From: Anaerobacillus sp.
GTDB lineage: Bacteria; Bacillota; Bacilli; Bacillales_H; Anaerobacillaceae
Length of the DNA stretch: 6,001 bases
Assembly: GCA_007120055.1 (NCBI GenBank)
Contig: SKOL01000407.1
Span: 1-6,001 of the forward strand
Direction: 5' to 3'
Position 1 is the stretch's first letter; every line of letters starts with the position of its first letter. The notes under the pieces are model-generated. The model had not been told where the DNA came from. It worked only from the letters and a program-made list of their open reading frames with translations, and made no database searches. Shown here one piece after another: positions 4,770 through 6,001 of the stretch. A program made the translations under genes and the position numbers.

Positions 4770-4776
4770 GAGGTGA
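4770..4776 (+). promoter_or_regulatory. Ribosome binding site deciding the start of the 351-aa gene
   Basis: GAGGTGA at 4770-4776 places its GAGG core 7 nt before the ATG at 4781 and only 4 nt before the GTG at 4778. The ATG is therefore preferred. Confidence 0.7.
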
Positions 4777-4780
4777 CGTG

Positions 4781-5836
4781 ATGAATATTAGCAAATCAAT
4801 GGTCGAAAGCTTTTATTACACATGTAGGAGTAAAGGTAAAAATCAATATCGCAACTACACATTCAAATATAATAACCGTGGTGATGAACTTCTATTATTG
4901 AAAAATAAGCGAAAGCTTGCAAGTTGGTTCGTTGAAAAAGACGAAATTATCATCCACGGTAACGAAAAATCAAACGCCGAAAAACAATTTGTAAAAAAAT
5001 TTAAAGCTCTACCTCAAAAAGCAGAAGAGCTTTATCAACATTTAAAAGAACAAAAGAAGTTAACTATCCAGCGTAAAAAAGAGGTGGAAGAAAGAATCGA
5101 ACAGCAGTATTATCGTGAATTAAACGAATACTGCTCAAATTTAAAAGACGATGAACTCACTAGTGAGATCATTGACCGAGTAATCGGTCACTTCGCAAGC
5201 CAATATATGGATATATGGTATGTCGTCGGAGTTCATCCTGATCGCTATGATGATAATTTCGGTTGGTATTTATCGAACGCAAAAGCCCGCGTTAAAGGAA
5301 CACTGTCCTCCGTTCAAGATCCTAGATTTCAAAAACTACTAAGAGAAAATCATCTAATCGACAACACAAAGGCCGAAATCCCTTGGTCAAAACTATCAGA
5401 CGAAGAAGTTTTGCAATACACGTATGTAACTCCTGTTTACGCTCAGCGAGAAGGAAATTTAGTCACAATCACTGATTTAGACGAAAAGCGATTTGAAAAA
5501 TTGGTAGCAGAAGCTCGGCAATACGCAGTAAATCTAGTTAAAGTAGACCCGAAAAAATACTTAGAAGACGCCGAGTTTACAGTATATTGGTGGGAAAAAG
5601 AAGGAGATTTTTCTCTTCCTGAACCGGAAATAAAAGAGGAACACCAAAGCCTCAGAGAAGAAATGTTATATATTCCACCTCAGAAAACAAAAACGATAGT
5701 TAAACCTAACCCACAAAATCCAAAAAGCAAAGCTAAACCTTCTAGACTGCAAGTGAAAGTAGAATATTTACGAGATGGTGAAGAAAAAACGTTGTGGCAA
5801 ATTCACTATCAAAAAGGGGTTATTAAATGGGAGTGA
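4781..5836 (+). CDS. Unrecognised 351-aa charged soluble protein
   Basis: The frame is long, intact and preceded by a good ribosome binding site. There is no signal peptide and no membrane segment. Residues about 20-62 look like a small beta-rich unit (FKYNNRGDELLLL, then KLASWFVEKDEIIIHG). Residues about 65-120 are a Lys/Glu/Gln-rich helix likely to form a coiled coil. Residues 125-260 are mixed, with aromatic patches MDIWYVVGVHPDRYDDNFGW (143-162) and IPWSKLSDEEVLQYTYVTPV (200-219). A Pro/Lys-rich linker (about 297-321) leads to a terminal beta-like module ending in LWQIHYQKGVIKWE. Similar short beta repeats with tryptophan at both the start and end (ASWFVEKDEIIIHG and LWQIHYQKGVIKWE) hint at a duplicated module, but this is only a visual impression. 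I do not recognise the family and see no catalytic motif. It faces away from the HRDC remnant; no partner gene is visible inside the window. Confidence 0.85.
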   Translation: MNISKSMVESFYYTCRSKGKNQYRNYTFKYNNRGDELLLLKNKRKLASWFVEKDEIIIHGNEKSNAEKQFVKKFKALPQKAEELYQHLKEQKKLTIQRKKEVEERIEQQYYRELNEYCSNLKDDELTSEIIDRVIGHFASQYMDIWYVVGVHPDRYDDNFGWYLSNAKARVKGTLSSVQDPRFQKLLRENHLIDNTKAEIPWSKLSDEEVLQYTYVTPVYAQREGNLVTITDLDEKRFEKLVAEARQYAVNLVKVDPKKYLEDAEFTVYWWEKEGDFSLPEPEIKEEHQSLREEMLYIPPQKTKTIVKPNPQNPKSKAKPSRLQVKVEYLRDGEEKTLWQIHYQKGVIKWE

Positions 5837-6001
5837 ATAACATCTTGGAGAAACCGACTATAAAGTTAAAAGTGAACATCGTTATCCATAAAATTAATAC
5901 TTGTCGATCATTATCTAATAAGTGATAAAGCTTAAATTAGTCCGTTTAGTAAGCAATAAAATCAAAAAGCAATAGTGCTAATACCCATAAAATAGACAAA
6001 C
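5837..6001. other. 3' flank of the 351-aa gene, no gene seen
   Basis: AT-rich sequence with stops in all frames that I followed. There is no stem-loop with a T run after the stop at 5836, so the transcript of the 351-aa gene may continue beyond the window. Confidence 0.5.

Overview
The window looks like a chromosomal accessory stretch from a low-GC Bacillaceae-type Firmicute. The DNA is AT-rich, ribosome binding sites are AGGAGG/GAGG-like, and a classic stem-loop plus U-tract terminator is present. The recognisable proteins (an EamA-type transporter and a CBO0543-type membrane protein) fit that group. The genus cannot be named from sequence alone.

Layout. 1-390 is the 3' end of an unrecognised plus-strand gene. 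391-864 holds a hairpin and the first copy of a 34-nt palindromic repeat, but no supportable gene. 865-1056 encodes a 63-aa small protein with its own terminator. 1083-1258 carries a decayed fragment of a NucS-like nuclease gene butted against the second copy of the palindromic repeat. On the minus strand come an unknown multi-pass membrane protein (1307-1771) and, upstream of it, a CBO0543-family membrane protein gene (1852-2370) broken by two compensating frameshifts. 2679-3569 (+) is an intact EamA-family (DMT superfamily) transporter. 3570-3882 is packed with hairpins and related AT-rich inverted-repeat elements. 3880-4383 (-) is an intact small NucS/DUF91-like nuclease domain protein. 4548-4703 (-) is a leftover C-terminal HRDC domain, as found at the end of RecQ helicases, with its terminator still in place. 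4781-5836 (+) is an unrecognised 351-aa soluble, charged protein. 5837-6001 shows no gene.

The genes do not form an obvious pathway. The window reads as an area of turnover: three decayed genes (NucS-like fragment, CBO0543 pseudogene, HRDC remnant) and at least two small repeat families within 6 kb. The best second looks are: (1) the palindromic repeat pair at 545-610 and 1193-1258, where all substitutions keep or improve hairpin pairing; (2) the 63/66-base match between the fragment at 1117-1182 and the intact nuclease gene 3 kb away; (3) the 113-bp element at 3770-3882 with 14-bp perfect terminal inverted repeats, one of which supplies the stop codon of the nuclease gene. I did not find a convincing new multi-gene system.
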